Below are positions 8,024 to 15,856 of a stretch of DNA of 23,251 nt, piece after piece. Source of the stretch: an uncultured Clostridia bacterium. Its GTDB lineage: Bacteria; Bacillota; Clostridia; Oscillospirales; Acutalibacteraceae. The notes below the pieces were generated by a model. That model was not told the DNA's origin and did not search any database. It worked only from the letters and a program-made list of their open reading frames with translations. Position 1 is the stretch's first letter; each line of letters begins with the position of its first letter. The DNA lies in the NCBI GenBank assembly GCA_947629295.1, contig CANRDH010000008.1, positions 1 to 23,251 of the forward strand, in the 5' to 3' direction. A program made the position numbers and the translations under genes.

Positions 8024-8528
8024 CTTCAAACATCCCACCAAGTATCTGCGTATTTATCATAGCTACACCTGCATCAATATCTATCTCCGATACGACATCG
8101 GGTATTTTCGGAATAAGATAATTTTTTCCGTCCTTCGTGATTTGATACACATCATTTGCACCGGTACGTATGACATCTGTAATTATCCCATACTCCTCTC
8201 CGCTTTGTTCATCCACAGCCTTCAGACCGATTATATCCTGTACAAAATTTACTCCCTTCGGCAAACGAACGTCAATTCTGTTGATATAAACGACCTTGCC
8301 CCTTAAAAGCTCAGCCTCCTCAACAGAAGTAATTCCATCAAACAGCACAACAGCAGTATTTTTATGTACCCTTGCGGATTTTATCTTCAGCTCGGTTTTA
8401 TCCTTACAGAATAATCTTTTTAATCCGACAAGAAATTCCGGTCCGTCACACCACGGCTCTATTTTGATTTCTCCCTTAAGACCGTGCGTTCCTACAATTT
8501 TACCCGCTTCAAGATATTCCTTTTTCAT
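8013..8528 (-). CDS. rimM: Ribosome maturation factor RimM
   Basis: 16S rRNA processing factor that binds ribosomal protein S19 during 30S head assembly. The 171-residue protein has the N-terminal RimM domain (EAGKIVGTHGLKGEIKI) and a C-terminal PRC-barrel (about 95-170; INRIDVRLPKGVNFVQDIIGL through LIPKIPDVV). GGAGG lies seven bases before the ATG. Unlike the closely packed neighbours, rimM is preceded by a 186-base gap with a terminator-like hairpin whose 3' arm can also pair with the ribosome site, suggesting control of rimM-trmD apart from rpsP-khpA. Confidence 0.96.
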   Translation of the reverse strand: MKKEYLEAGKIVGTHGLKGEIKIEPWCDGPEFLVGLKRLFCKDKTELKIKSARVHKNTAVVLFDGITSVEEAELLRGKVVYINRIDVRLPKGVNFVQDIIGLKAVDEQSGEEYGIITDVIRTGANDVYQITKDGKNYLIPKIPDVVSEIDIDAGVAMINTQILGGMFEDED

Positions 8529-8714
8529 CAGTCAGCCTCCGGATTATATTAAAAAAGAGGCTGCCGCACTAAGCCAATTAAGCCCACTCGATAGCCCCTC
8601 TCTGAAAGCTCTGTTGTAAACAAAGCTTGGCACAACAATTCGGATTCGGCAAAAAAATTAAATACGGCTGCTCTTAAGTATAGCCTTCACCCAATCCAAA
8701 CTTCTCACTGAAAA
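8529..8714 (-). promoter_or_regulatory. Structured leader of rimM-trmD (attenuator-like)
   Basis: Reading toward rimM: a 10-bp hairpin with a 3-base loop (8606-8628), then a long hairpin ending in six U (8551-8601), then the ribosome site. The terminator's 3' arm (CAGCCTC in RNA, complement of 8557-8563) is perfectly complementary to GAGGCTG at the ribosome site (complement of 8533-8539), so two exclusive folds are possible. I could not assign it to a known riboswitch or ribosomal-protein leader. Confidence 0.5.
8551..8601 (-). terminator. Terminator-like hairpin between khpA and rimM
   Basis: Minus strand: AGAGG..CTATCG pairs with TGCGGCAGCCTCT around an imperfect inner stem, followed by TTTTTT (complement of 8551-8556). 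It shares the flanks TATCG and TGCGGCA with the hairpin at 19462-19502. Confidence 0.65.
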
Positions 8715-8948
8715 TCACTCGATTTCAACTTGGATCTTCTCGTCATTTCTTGCGGCAGCAGCTCTCATAACCGTGCGTATAGCCTTGGCAATCCTGCCCT
8801 GTCTGCCTATAACCCTTCCCATGTCCTCAGAGGAAACATGGAGGTGATAAACGATAACACCCTCTTCATTTTTTTCATCAACCGTAACAGTGATTTCTTC
8901 GGGCTTTTCAACAAGTCCCGAAACAATAGCAATAAGTAATTCTTTCAT
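8715..8948 (-). CDS. khpA: KH-domain RNA-binding protein KhpA (YlqC)
   Basis: A 77-residue single KH-domain protein that binds RNA, in Gram-positives usually as a partner of KhpB/Jag, affecting cell shape and RNA stability. The ATG at 8948 is chosen because GGAGG lies five bases upstream and the protein then starts MKELLIAIV as in relatives; a GTG four codons earlier overlaps that ribosome site. The KH GxxG loop is GRQG in MGRVIGRQGRIAKAIR (about residues 44-59). The gene sits 20 bases after rpsP in the conserved rpsP-khpA-rimM-trmD order. Confidence 0.93.
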   Translation of the reverse strand: MKELLIAIVSGLVEKPEEITVTVDEKNEEGVIVYHLHVSSEDMGRVIGRQGRIAKAIRTVMRAAAARNDEKIQVEIE

Positions 8949-8968
8949 ATTTTCCTCCACAGGAACAA

Positions 8969-9214
8969 TTATTCAATAATACCGTTTTTCTTAAGGAGTG
9001 CCTTTACAGTGTCCGTCGGCTGTGCACCGTTCGCGATCCACTTTTTAGCCTTCTCTGCGTCGATCTTGAACTCCGACGGCTCAACAAGAGGATTATATGT
9101 TCCTATTTCCTCAATAAATCTACCGTCACGGGGATATCTTGAATCTGCTACCACCACACGATAAAACGGTGTTTTCTTTGCGCCCATACGGCGAAGTCTA
9201 ATCTTTACTGCCAT
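8969..9214 (-). CDS. rpsP: 30S ribosomal protein S16
   Basis: Small-subunit ribosomal protein of 81 residues, normal length. The conserved N-terminus VKIRLRRMGAKKTPFYRVVV and the segments DSRYPRDGRFIEEIGTYNP and the AQPTDTVKALL region are all present. GGAGG precedes the ATG. It follows ffh after 82 bases that can form two small hairpins (9238-9254 and 9274-9286). Confidence 0.98.
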   Translation of the reverse strand: MAVKIRLRRMGAKKTPFYRVVVADSRYPRDGRFIEEIGTYNPLVEPSEFKIDAEKAKKWIANGAQPTDTVKALLKKNGIIE

Positions 9215-9237
9215 TTTTCCTAACCTCCAGAATTTAT

Positions 9238-9286
9238 AACGGCTTTATACCGTTTATTTTTATATTTCACCGACCCGATTGTCGGG
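9238..9286 (-). promoter_or_regulatory. Two small hairpins between ffh and rpsP
   Basis: CCCGA/TCGGG with a 3-base loop (9274-9286) and AACGG/CCGTT (9238-9254) lie in the 82-base gap. Neither is followed by a U tract of terminator quality. They could be processing or stabilising sites that adjust rpsP relative to ffh. Confidence 0.3.
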
Positions 9287-9296
9287 GAAAAACCAG

Positions 9297-10673
9297 TTAT
9301 TTTTTGGGCGGTCTGCCCATTCCAGGCATACCTCCGAAGGGCATACCTCCAAGACCCGGCAATCTTTTTCTTTTGCCGTCCTTGCCTTTTGAATTCATGG
9401 ACTTCATAAACTTACGCATCTGCTCATACTGTTTCATAAGCCGGTTTACGTCCTCCACCTTCATGCCGCTTCCGGCGGCAATTCTGCGCTTGCGGGACGG
9501 ATTTATAAGCGAAGGATCCTCTCTTTCCTTTTTTGTCATTGAGGAAATGATTGCTGCAACTCTGTCAAGCTGTCTGTCGTCGAAATCCATATCTCTTACC
9601 TGACTGCCTATACCGGGTATTTTTGAGAGGATATTCTTTACGCTTCCCATTCGTTTGATTTGAGAAAGCTGTTCATACAAATCATTCATATCGAATTTAT
9701 TCTGCTGGAATTTTCTTGCCATCTCCTCAGACTTTTTCTGATCAAGACGGTTTTCCGCATCCTCGATAAGGGTAAGCACATCTCCCATTCCGAGTATTCT
9801 TGACGCCATTCTGTCAGGGTGGAAAACCTCAAGGTCATCGAGCTTTTCTCCGATACCTGCAAACTTTATCGGCTTTCCCGTAACAGCCTTGACAGACAGT
9901 GCTGCGCCGCCCCTTGTATCGCCGTCAAGCTTTGTTAGTATAACGCCGGAAATATCAAGAAGCTCATCAAAGGATTTAGCAACATTCACGGCGTCCTGAC
10001 CTGTCATCGAATCCACAACAAGGAGTATTTCGTCAGGCTGAACCTCAGTCTTTATCTCCTTAAGCTCGTTCATAAGCTTTTCATCAATATGCAGACGTCC
10101 CGCCGTATCAAGAATAACTATATCATTGCCGTAATCCCTTGCGTGGGCAACAGCCTTTTTAGCTATTTCAATCGGGTCGCCCTGTCCCATTTCAAAAACA
10201 GTTGCTTCCGCCTGACCTCCCACGACCTTGAGCTGTTCGATAGCCGCAGGACGGTACACGTCGCAGGCAGCAAGCAGCGGTCTGTGTCCCTGCTTTTTAT
10301 ACATTTTAGCAAGCTTTGCGCTGTGTGTAGTCTTACCCGAACCCTGAAGTCCGCACATCATTATCACTGTCGGCGGCTTCGAGGCAAATTTTATTTTGGT
10401 TTCCTCCGAGCCCATAAGTTCAGTAAGCTCCTCGTTGACGATTTTTATAACCATCTGTCCGGGAGTCAGGCTTTCCATAACGTCGGAGCCGACTGCTCTT
10501 TCCGTAACCTTAGCCGTAAAGCTCTTTGCAACCTTATAGTTTACATCAGCTTCAAGAAGCGCCATCCTTACTTCCTTCATGGCACTCTTAACATCATCCT
10601 CCGTAAGCTTTCCCTTACTGCGAAGCTTTCTGAACGCAGCACTGAGCTTTTCCGAAAGTCCTTCAAATGCCAA
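9297..10673 (-). CDS. ffh: Signal recognition particle protein Ffh
   Basis: GTPase of the signal recognition particle; with 4.5S/6S-type SRP RNA it delivers ribosomes making membrane or secreted proteins to FtsY. I place the start at TTG 10673, since the protein then begins MAFEGLSEKL as in the family (458 residues) with AGGGGTGG upstream; a GTG at 10682 lies too close to that site. Domains: N-domain helices (1-90), G-domain with GLQGSGKTT (P-loop), DTAGRLHID and TKLDGD, and the methionine-rich M-domain that binds signal peptides and RNA, with SRKRRIAAGSG, ending in a GM-rich tail (GMPFGGMPGMG). It follows ylxM by 15 bases. Confidence 0.98.
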   Translation of the reverse strand: MAFEGLSEKLSAAFRKLRSKGKLTEDDVKSAMKEVRMALLEADVNYKVAKSFTAKVTERAVGSDVMESLTPGQMVIKIVNEELTELMGSEETKIKFASKPPTVIMMCGLQGSGKTTHSAKLAKMYKKQGHRPLLAACDVYRPAAIEQLKVVGGQAEATVFEMGQGDPIEIAKKAVAHARDYGNDIVILDTAGRLHIDEKLMNELKEIKTEVQPDEILLVVDSMTGQDAVNVAKSFDELLDISGVILTKLDGDTRGGAALSVKAVTGKPIKFAGIGEKLDDLEVFHPDRMASRILGMGDVLTLIEDAENRLDQKKSEEMARKFQQNKFDMNDLYEQLSQIKRMGSVKNILSKIPGIGSQVRDMDFDDRQLDRVAAIISSMTKKEREDPSLINPSRKRRIAAGSGMKVEDVNRLMKQYEQMRKFMKSMNSKGKDGKRKRLPGLGGMPFGGMPGMGRPPKK

Positions 10674-10688
10674 CTGCTCCACCCCTTA

Positions 10689-11060
10689 TCATTCATTAAG
10701 CTTGTCGAGCCTGTCAAGCTCGCTCAAAATAAGCTTAATACTTTCATTTATCTCGTTTGAACGGTATATACGAATATTTCTCTGGTCTATAACATCAAGG
10801 GCATTTCTCACGGAAGCAAGCCTTTGCTTTATTTCAGCAAATTTTGCCGCAAGATTGAGCCTTTCCTCCATATCAAGAAGAACCGCCTCCGCCCTTTTTA
10901 TATTATCTCTGACTCCCTGTCGGGAAATACCCAGATTAGCGGCTATTTCTCCTAGGGATAAATCATCGTTATAGTAAAAATCAAGCGAATCCCTCTGCTT
11001 ATCGGTAAGCAAATCGCCATAGAAATCAAGCAGAAGCGCCACTTTCATATCCTTAGCCAT
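10689..11060 (-). CDS. ylxM: YlxM-family helix-turn-helix protein (UPF0122)
   Basis: A 123-residue DNA/RNA-binding-like protein with a sigma-70 region-4-type helix-turn-helix: LSLGEIAANLGISRQGVRDNI (about 35-55). The N-terminus MKVALLLDFYGDLLTDKQR is typical of the family, which is encoded directly upstream of ffh across Firmicutes and is thought to aid SRP function; the exact role is not settled. It is the first gene after the perfect-consensus promoter at 11119-11147. GGGAGG lies upstream of the ATG. Confidence 0.93.
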   Translation of the reverse strand: MAKDMKVALLLDFYGDLLTDKQRDSLDFYYNDDLSLGEIAANLGISRQGVRDNIKRAEAVLLDMEERLNLAAKFAEIKQRLASVRNALDVIDQRNIRIYRSNEINESIKLILSELDRLDKLNE

Positions 11061-11118
11061 TTTTCATGCCTCCCGAAACGCCTTTTCTGTAAAGCTATGT
11101 GCTTTACACTACCGAATC

Positions 11119-11147
11119 ATTATACTACATATACCGTTTTTTGTCAA
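11119..11147 (-). promoter_or_regulatory. Perfect-consensus promoter of ylxM-ffh
   Basis: Minus strand: TTGACA (11142-11147), a 17-base spacer, then TATAAT (11119-11124). The A-rich sequence directly upstream of the -35 matches that of the rsmD promoter at 20 of 21 positions. The -35 lies only 22 bases after the stop codon of the lipoprotein gene, and no terminator separates them. Confidence 0.9.
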
Positions 11148-11169
11148 TAGTTTTTTCGCATAAATCCAT

Positions 11170-12345
11170 TCATCCTGAAGCTCTGCTTTTTTCGTCCTCA
11201 TAATCCCTTACCATAAACTTGGATATTCTGAAACATATGTCCTCATATAAGCAGGTATACACGTCCCCGTCCTCTGAAACCACAGAAAGCTTATCTCCTT
11301 TTATAAGATTATAAACCGTATTTTTACTGTCAGTAAAGCTGAAATAAACCGGATTTATCGGAGTTACGGTTTTAATTACCGTATCGGAGGATTTTTCCGC
11401 CTGTTCAACGGTCGCATGGGAACGGAGCTTTGTTTTTTCATCAAGTCCATAGACTTTGCTGTTTTCCGGTGGCTCAAAATCCTCCGGCATAACCTCTATG
11501 TATAAGTTTTCGGGATTGTCATTTATGTATTCAGGAATGGTATATGACTCTCCGTCATTGTATACGCCGAACATACCGAAACCCTCGCCATAGCTGTATG
11601 ACATTATACCCACATATGAACCCTTGGGTACGGTCGTCTTTTTTACGGTCTTTCTGTCATCCGAATATACAGTCATATTTCTGAGAATCTTTCCGTATCT
11701 TACTATCATTTTCTTATCATATACTACATCGAGAGAATTACCGTAGTCCTCGGAATATTTTTCCTTCGGTGAAAAACACGGCAGATTGTAATTATCTTTG
11801 TATGCACCGACATATGTATCCTCAAGCACCTTCGAAGCAGGCAAGGTCGGAGTATTAATAAGTCTGTCATTTTCACTTACAGAATATGACTTAGGCAGAA
11901 ATTCTATAATATCTGATTTTTCAAAATTCACCCCGCCCGAATCCGTATAAATTATAACCTTCGAGTCGTCCTCATATTTTCCTATTATCCTAACCAGATC
12001 ATCCTTTTTATAATATCCGTCCCCGGAATCCTTTTTGAAACGTCCGTAGCATTTTATACTGTCCCATAAATCCGCTCCATGATATTTTTTTGAAAAGCTC
12101 TCGTATACCTTAAGGGTTTTCTCAACCTCTTTTGATGTCGGCTGACTTACCTCCTCAGACGACTCGGACGGTTCCTGTTTTGACGCTTCCTCCGGCTCCC
12201 CATCAGAAACCTCATCGGGTCCGGAGCTTTCCACTGAGGATTCGGCAGTCGAACTGCTCATACCATTCTTTTTTTGGGTATCTCCGCATCCGCTCACAGA
12301 TAAGATTGTAACCGACGCAAGTATAAGAACAAAAAATTTTTTCAT
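11170..12345 (-). CDS. Lipoprotein with SH3-like segments
   Basis: Predicted surface lipoprotein of 391 residues. Starting at the ATG at 12345 (AGGA about ten bases upstream), it has a KKFF basic end, a hydrophobic stretch and the lipobox LSVSGC with Cys20 as the lipidated residue. Residues about 25-75 form a low-complexity Ser/Glu/Pro linker. Two later stretches resemble bacterial SH3-like folds: about 85-155 (KKDDLVRIIGKY...SKVIIYTDSGG) and the C-terminus about 340-385 (IKGDKLSVVSEDGDVYTC). That comparison is by eye and tentative; I do not recognise the family. It follows tadA by 55 bases and ends the long murD-to-lipoprotein run. A TTG eight codons upstream is open but would put residues before the signal peptide. 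Confidence 0.75.
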   Translation of the reverse strand: MKKFFVLILASVTILSVSGCGDTQKKNGMSSSTAESSVESSGPDEVSDGEPEEASKQEPSESSEEVSQPTSKEVEKTLKVYESFSKKYHGADLWDSIKCYGRFKKDSGDGYYKKDDLVRIIGKYEDDSKVIIYTDSGGVNFEKSDIIEFLPKSYSVSENDRLINTPTLPASKVLEDTYVGAYKDNYNLPCFSPKEKYSEDYGNSLDVVYDKKMIVRYGKILRNMTVYSDDRKTVKKTTVPKGSYVGIMSYSYGEGFGMFGVYNDGESYTIPEYINDNPENLYIEVMPEDFEPPENSKVYGLDEKTKLRSHATVEQAEKSSDTVIKTVTPINPVYFSFTDSKNTVYNLIKGDKLSVVSEDGDVYTCLYEDICFRISKFMVRDYEDEKSRASG

Positions 12346-12400
12346 AGTAATCTTCCTCACAAGCTGCAATATTATTATCCTTACAATAAAAAACCGTACT

Positions 12401-12868
12401 CTATCCCTTTACTTTTTTACTTTCTCTCAGCTCCCTGAAAAAATCAGACAAAAGCTCCGAACATTCATCCGCCAGAACGCCTCCGACATATTCCGGCTTA
12501 TGATTATACGGAAGCTCAAAAAGATTTATCACGGATCTCACAGACCCCGCCTTATAATCCTGACATCCGTATACTATGCGTCTGAGCCTTGAATTAATTA
12601 TCGCCCCGGCGCACATAGGACATGGCTCCAACGTAACATACAATTCACACTGCCATAATCTCCAACCCCCGAGCCTTCTGCAAGCCTCGTCTATTGCCGT
12701 AAGCTCGGCATGATATAATGCATTTTTACCCGTTTCACGCCTGTTAAAGCCTGCTCCGACAACCTCTCCGTCCTTTACGACAACCGCGCCGATAGGCACT
12801 TCAGCTATTTCATATGCCCTTTTTGCCTGCTCAATCGCCAAAAACATAAATCTCTCATCTGTTGTCAT
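12401..12868 (-). CDS. tadA: tRNA-specific adenosine deaminase
   Basis: Zinc enzyme that converts A34 to inosine in the tRNA-Arg(ACG) anticodon, needed to read CGN codons. In 155 residues the cytidine-deaminase fold shows the zinc and catalytic residues: His53 and Glu55 in HAE, and Cys83 and Cys86 in PCPMC. The start MTTDERFMFLAIEQAKRAYE fits the family. It lies ten bases after the CPBP protease gene. Confidence 0.96.
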   Translation of the reverse strand: MTTDERFMFLAIEQAKRAYEIAEVPIGAVVVKDGEVVGAGFNRRETGKNALYHAELTAIDEACRRLGGWRLWQCELYVTLEPCPMCAGAIINSRLRRIVYGCQDYKAGSVRSVINLFELPYNHKPEYVGGVLADECSELLSDFFRELRESKKVKG

Positions 12869-12878
12869 AACCGTCCCC

Positions 12879-13799
12879 TCACAAATCTACAACTATCGTA
12901 CATAAAATAAAAACCAGCAGGATACGTGAGCTTCCTATAATAGTTTCAACAGGCTGAGCAGACGGGGAATCGCTTTTTTCAAAAATACTTTCAAGCCTTA
13001 TCTTCTTAAAAACAATAAGTAAAATAACAATCAGGCTAAATATAATCCCTGCAATCCCGCTCGCATAAAATATTATATCCCTGACATTCTCCGATACAAG
13101 GCTGCCCGCTGCTGCCGAAATCAAAGCAAGAGCATTATTCATAAAATGAACAGCAACAGCCGCAGAAAAATACCCGGTATATATCCTGACAAATCCAAAT
13201 ATTATTCCCGACATAAAAGCAAATATCATTCCGCTTATACTTGAATGTATTAGGGAAAAAATAAGCGAGGAAATAACAACAGACATTAGAGTATTATATT
13301 CTTTGAGCGAACCTATAATACAGCCACGGAATAAAAGCTCCTCACATACGGCAGGCGCAATCCCCACGGTTAAAACAGCAAGACACAGACTTGGTATATC
13401 GCTGATATACTGATTGACAGCCGAACCTGTTCCTACATTAAATACATAGGCGGATATAAGCGATATAAGAAAATTAACGGCTGTACATAATCCGAAACCG
13501 AAAATCACTGCCGCTGCCCATTTCGGAAAACCTCCGCGCGCTTTCTTTGGCACTGTAATAAGCTCTTTCATTTTTCCGCATTTTATACGGTATACTGCCA
13601 AAAAGGGCAGCATAGACGCACAGGTATTTAGCATTATGTAGAGCATATAGACTGTATATGAAAGTTCGGTAAAACATTTTTTCAGAATAATACCTGCGAC
13701 AAAATTGACAAACAAAATGAATATTCCTGCATATGCGGCAAGATTTATCCGTTTTGTCATTTCAAGCTTATAATCTACCTTAGATATATTTTCATTCAT
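12879..13799 (-). CDS. CPBP-family (CAAX protease/bacteriocin-processing) intramembrane metalloprotease
   Basis: A 306-residue integral membrane protein with about eight hydrophobic segments. The three Abi/CPBP motifs are clear and in order: EELLFRG (EExxxR, near residue 155), FSLIHSS (FxxxH) and HFMNNAL (HxxxN), which form the glutamate-histidine active site within the membrane. Bacterial members act in bacteriocin self-immunity, peptide processing or unknown roles; nothing nearby suggests a bacteriocin. It lies 1 base after the PLP-enzyme gene, within the murD operon. The C-terminal part (about 265-306) has an extra hydrophobic segment. Confidence 0.88.
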   Translation of the reverse strand: MNENISKVDYKLEMTKRINLAAYAGIFILFVNFVAGIILKKCFTELSYTVYMLYIMLNTCASMLPFLAVYRIKCGKMKELITVPKKARGGFPKWAAAVIFGFGLCTAVNFLISLISAYVFNVGTGSAVNQYISDIPSLCLAVLTVGIAPAVCEELLFRGCIIGSLKEYNTLMSVVISSLIFSLIHSSISGMIFAFMSGIIFGFVRIYTGYFSAAVAVHFMNNALALISAAAGSLVSENVRDIIFYASGIAGIIFSLIVILLIVFKKIRLESIFEKSDSPSAQPVETIIGSSRILLVFILCTIVVDL

Positions 13800-13800
13800 A

Positions 13801-15066
13801 CTAACTATCCTTACCGCTGTTTTTCATTTTTTCTGCCGCGAGCAATACTGCCGCCCTTCCGCTGTGAAAATTTAGTCCACCCTGCATCCATACCGCATAT
13901 GGCTCCCGCAGCGGAGCGTCTGCCGAAAGCTCGATCGAAGCACCGAGCGTAAAGGCTCCCGCCGCCATTATTACCTTGCTGTCATATCCCGGCATATCCC
14001 AAGGCTCGGGAGTGACAAAGGAATCTATAGGAGAAGCCGCCTGAATTCCCTGACAGAAGCTTATAAGTCTTTCCTCGTTTCCGAGAAGAATTGCCTGTAT
14101 GATATCTCCTCTCGTTTCATTATATTTGGGAGTTACATCATATCCCAGAAGCTCAAAAAGAGCCGCCGCAAAAACAGCGGTTTTTACCGCTTCCCCGGTA
14201 ACGTGCGGTGCATTGAACGCTCCCATAAAAAGCTCCCTGCTGTGTCCGAGCGTACAGCCTATTTCCTTTCCTGTTCCGGGGGTTGTAAGACGATAGGAGC
14301 AAGCCTCCACAAGCTCACGTTTTCCGGCTATATATCCGCCTGTGGGTGCAATCCCGCCACCCGGATTTTTAATAAGCGAGCCTGCCATAAGGTCAACAAC
14401 ATTTCCGGGGGCGGACTTCTCTACAAATTCACCGTAACAATTGTCAAGCATTACAATACAGTCCGGTGCTATACTCTTTGCAAGGTTGGATATCTTCCTT
14501 ATATCATCAAAAAGCAATGTCGGACGGAGTGAATACCCCCTTGAACGCTGTATATATACCATTTTTGTATCGGGTTTTACGGCACATTTTATTCCCTCGT
14601 AGTCAATACCTCCGTCCGGAAGCATATCCACCTGCTCATAATTTATACCAAATTCCTTCAATGAACCATTGCTGTTTTCTCCAAGACCTATAACGCCCTG
14701 CAAAGTATCATACGGTACTCCCGTCACGGAAACCATGGTATCACCAGGGCGGAGCACTCCGAAAAGCGCGACCGTAAGCGTATGCGTCCCGCTTGCAAAA
14801 TTATGACGCACAAGGGCATCCTCCGTATCGAGTACCTCGGCAAAAATACTGTCGAGCGCCTCACGCCCTCTATCGCCGTAGCCATAGCCCGTTGATGCCG
14901 CAAAACAGCTTTCACTTACCCTTGCATTCTGAAAAGCCCTGAGCATTTTCAGTTGATTATATTCCGTAATTTCATCAATTTCCTCAAAATAAGGGAGTAC
15001 CTTTTTCATAGCTTTTTCTCCAAGCTCCCTTATTTCGGGCGATATATCAAAAAAATTTTTTTCCAT
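13801..15066 (-). CDS. Methionine gamma-lyase-family PLP enzyme (YnbB/aluminium-resistance protein family)
   Basis: Fold-type I PLP enzyme of 421 residues. The ATG at 15066 is chosen because GAGGAG and AGGA lie just upstream and the protein then starts MEKNFFDISPEI. Recognisable segments: TGYGYGDRGREALD, RHNFASGTHT, MLDNCYGEFVE (the Asp that holds the PLP ring) and GSLIKNPGGGIAPTGGYI with Lys233 as the likely Schiff-base lysine. This family (COG4100) is annotated as aluminium resistance or methionine gamma-lyase; its true substrate is not well established, and the sequence alone does not settle it. The ribosome site overlaps the stop codon of the GNAT gene, so the two are likely coupled. Confidence 0.88.
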   Translation of the reverse strand: MEKNFFDISPEIRELGEKAMKKVLPYFEEIDEITEYNQLKMLRAFQNARVSESCFAASTGYGYGDRGREALDSIFAEVLDTEDALVRHNFASGTHTLTVALFGVLRPGDTMVSVTGVPYDTLQGVIGLGENSNGSLKEFGINYEQVDMLPDGGIDYEGIKCAVKPDTKMVYIQRSRGYSLRPTLLFDDIRKISNLAKSIAPDCIVMLDNCYGEFVEKSAPGNVVDLMAGSLIKNPGGGIAPTGGYIAGKRELVEACSYRLTTPGTGKEIGCTLGHSRELFMGAFNAPHVTGEAVKTAVFAAALFELLGYDVTPKYNETRGDIIQAILLGNEERLISFCQGIQAASPIDSFVTPEPWDMPGYDSKVIMAAGAFTLGASIELSADAPLREPYAVWMQGGLNFHSGRAAVLLAAEKMKNSGKDS

Positions 15067-15079
15067 TTTCCTTTTCTCC

Positions 15080-15856
15080 TCATGAATCCGACGGTCTGTA
15101 TATATAAAATTCTCCGCAGTTTTCAAAACCGAGCCTTTTATAAAAGCTTTCGTTTTCTTTTCTTTCTCTCATAATAAAAATTTCTCTGTTTCCGAGTCTG
15201 TCTATAAGAGAAGTGACACATACCGAGCCGTAACCGTTTCCCCTGTATCCCGGCCGTGTACATACCGCACCGATTATGGCTGATTTATCGGTCATAGCCG
15301 CTGTCATTGCATAGGATAATAATTCATCACCGGACATGACTGCACAACATTCGGCACAGCCATGACGCAGCTTATGTGATGTATCAAGAATAAAATCTTC
15401 ATACGAGGGACATTCAAAGCCCTTACTGCTGCAAACCGTCAACAGCTTATGTACAGCTGACAAATCGGGGGAAAAATCAACATACGGATTATTACCGCGG
15501 TAATTGTCTGAGCTTTTACCGGCTAACCTCATTATAATTCCGCTTTCACTGCCGTCAAATAATTTTATTCTGCTCAGAACACTTGACGCACCGACAAGTG
15601 CGATAAATTCCCTTATTTCATCGATATCCGCATTTTCTCCGAGTACTGCCGTCATATCACCGCAGTATTTTATAAGAACAGCCGTGGGATAATTATTTTC
15701 ACCGTACTGTATCCAGAGTGATATAAGACCTTCATAATCCTTATAGCTTTCAATAAGACACAATATACGGCATGAATAAATATCCGCCGAACCACCGCAA
15801 AGCTCCAGAGCCCTGCTGATTTTTTCCTTATCCTTACAGTCAATATAATATATCAT
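15080..15856 (-). CDS. GNAT-family acetyltransferase with an unrecognised N-terminal half
   Basis: A 258-residue protein. The C-terminal half (about 115-258) is a GNAT acyltransferase: the acetyl-CoA loop RGNGYG at 205-210 (RxxGxG), preceded by the beta-strand AIIGAVCTRP and followed by the ESFYKRLGFENCGEF segment typical of the last strands. The N-terminal half (1-110) has no motif I recognise and may be a degenerate GNAT repeat or a substrate-binding domain. The protein is cysteine-rich, with a CAECC cluster at about 167-171. Its ATG overlaps the stop of the upstream M42 peptidase by four bases (ATGA), which indicates coupled translation. Acceptor substrate unknown. Confidence 0.8.
   Translation of the reverse strand: MIYYIDCKDKEKISRALELCGGSADIYSCRILCLIESYKDYEGLISLWIQYGENNYPTAVLIKYCGDMTAVLGENADIDEIREFIALVGASSVLSRIKLFDGSESGIIMRLAGKSSDNYRGNNPYVDFSPDLSAVHKLLTVCSSKGFECPSYEDFILDTSHKLRHGCAECCAVMSGDELLSYAMTAAMTDKSAIIGAVCTRPGYRGNGYGSVCVTSLIDRLGNREIFIMRERKENESFYKRLGFENCGEFYIYRPSDS

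Noticed and set aside
10089..10760. 223-codon open frame on the plus strand
   Set aside because: Antisense to ffh and ylxM, both firmly identified; no ribosome site.
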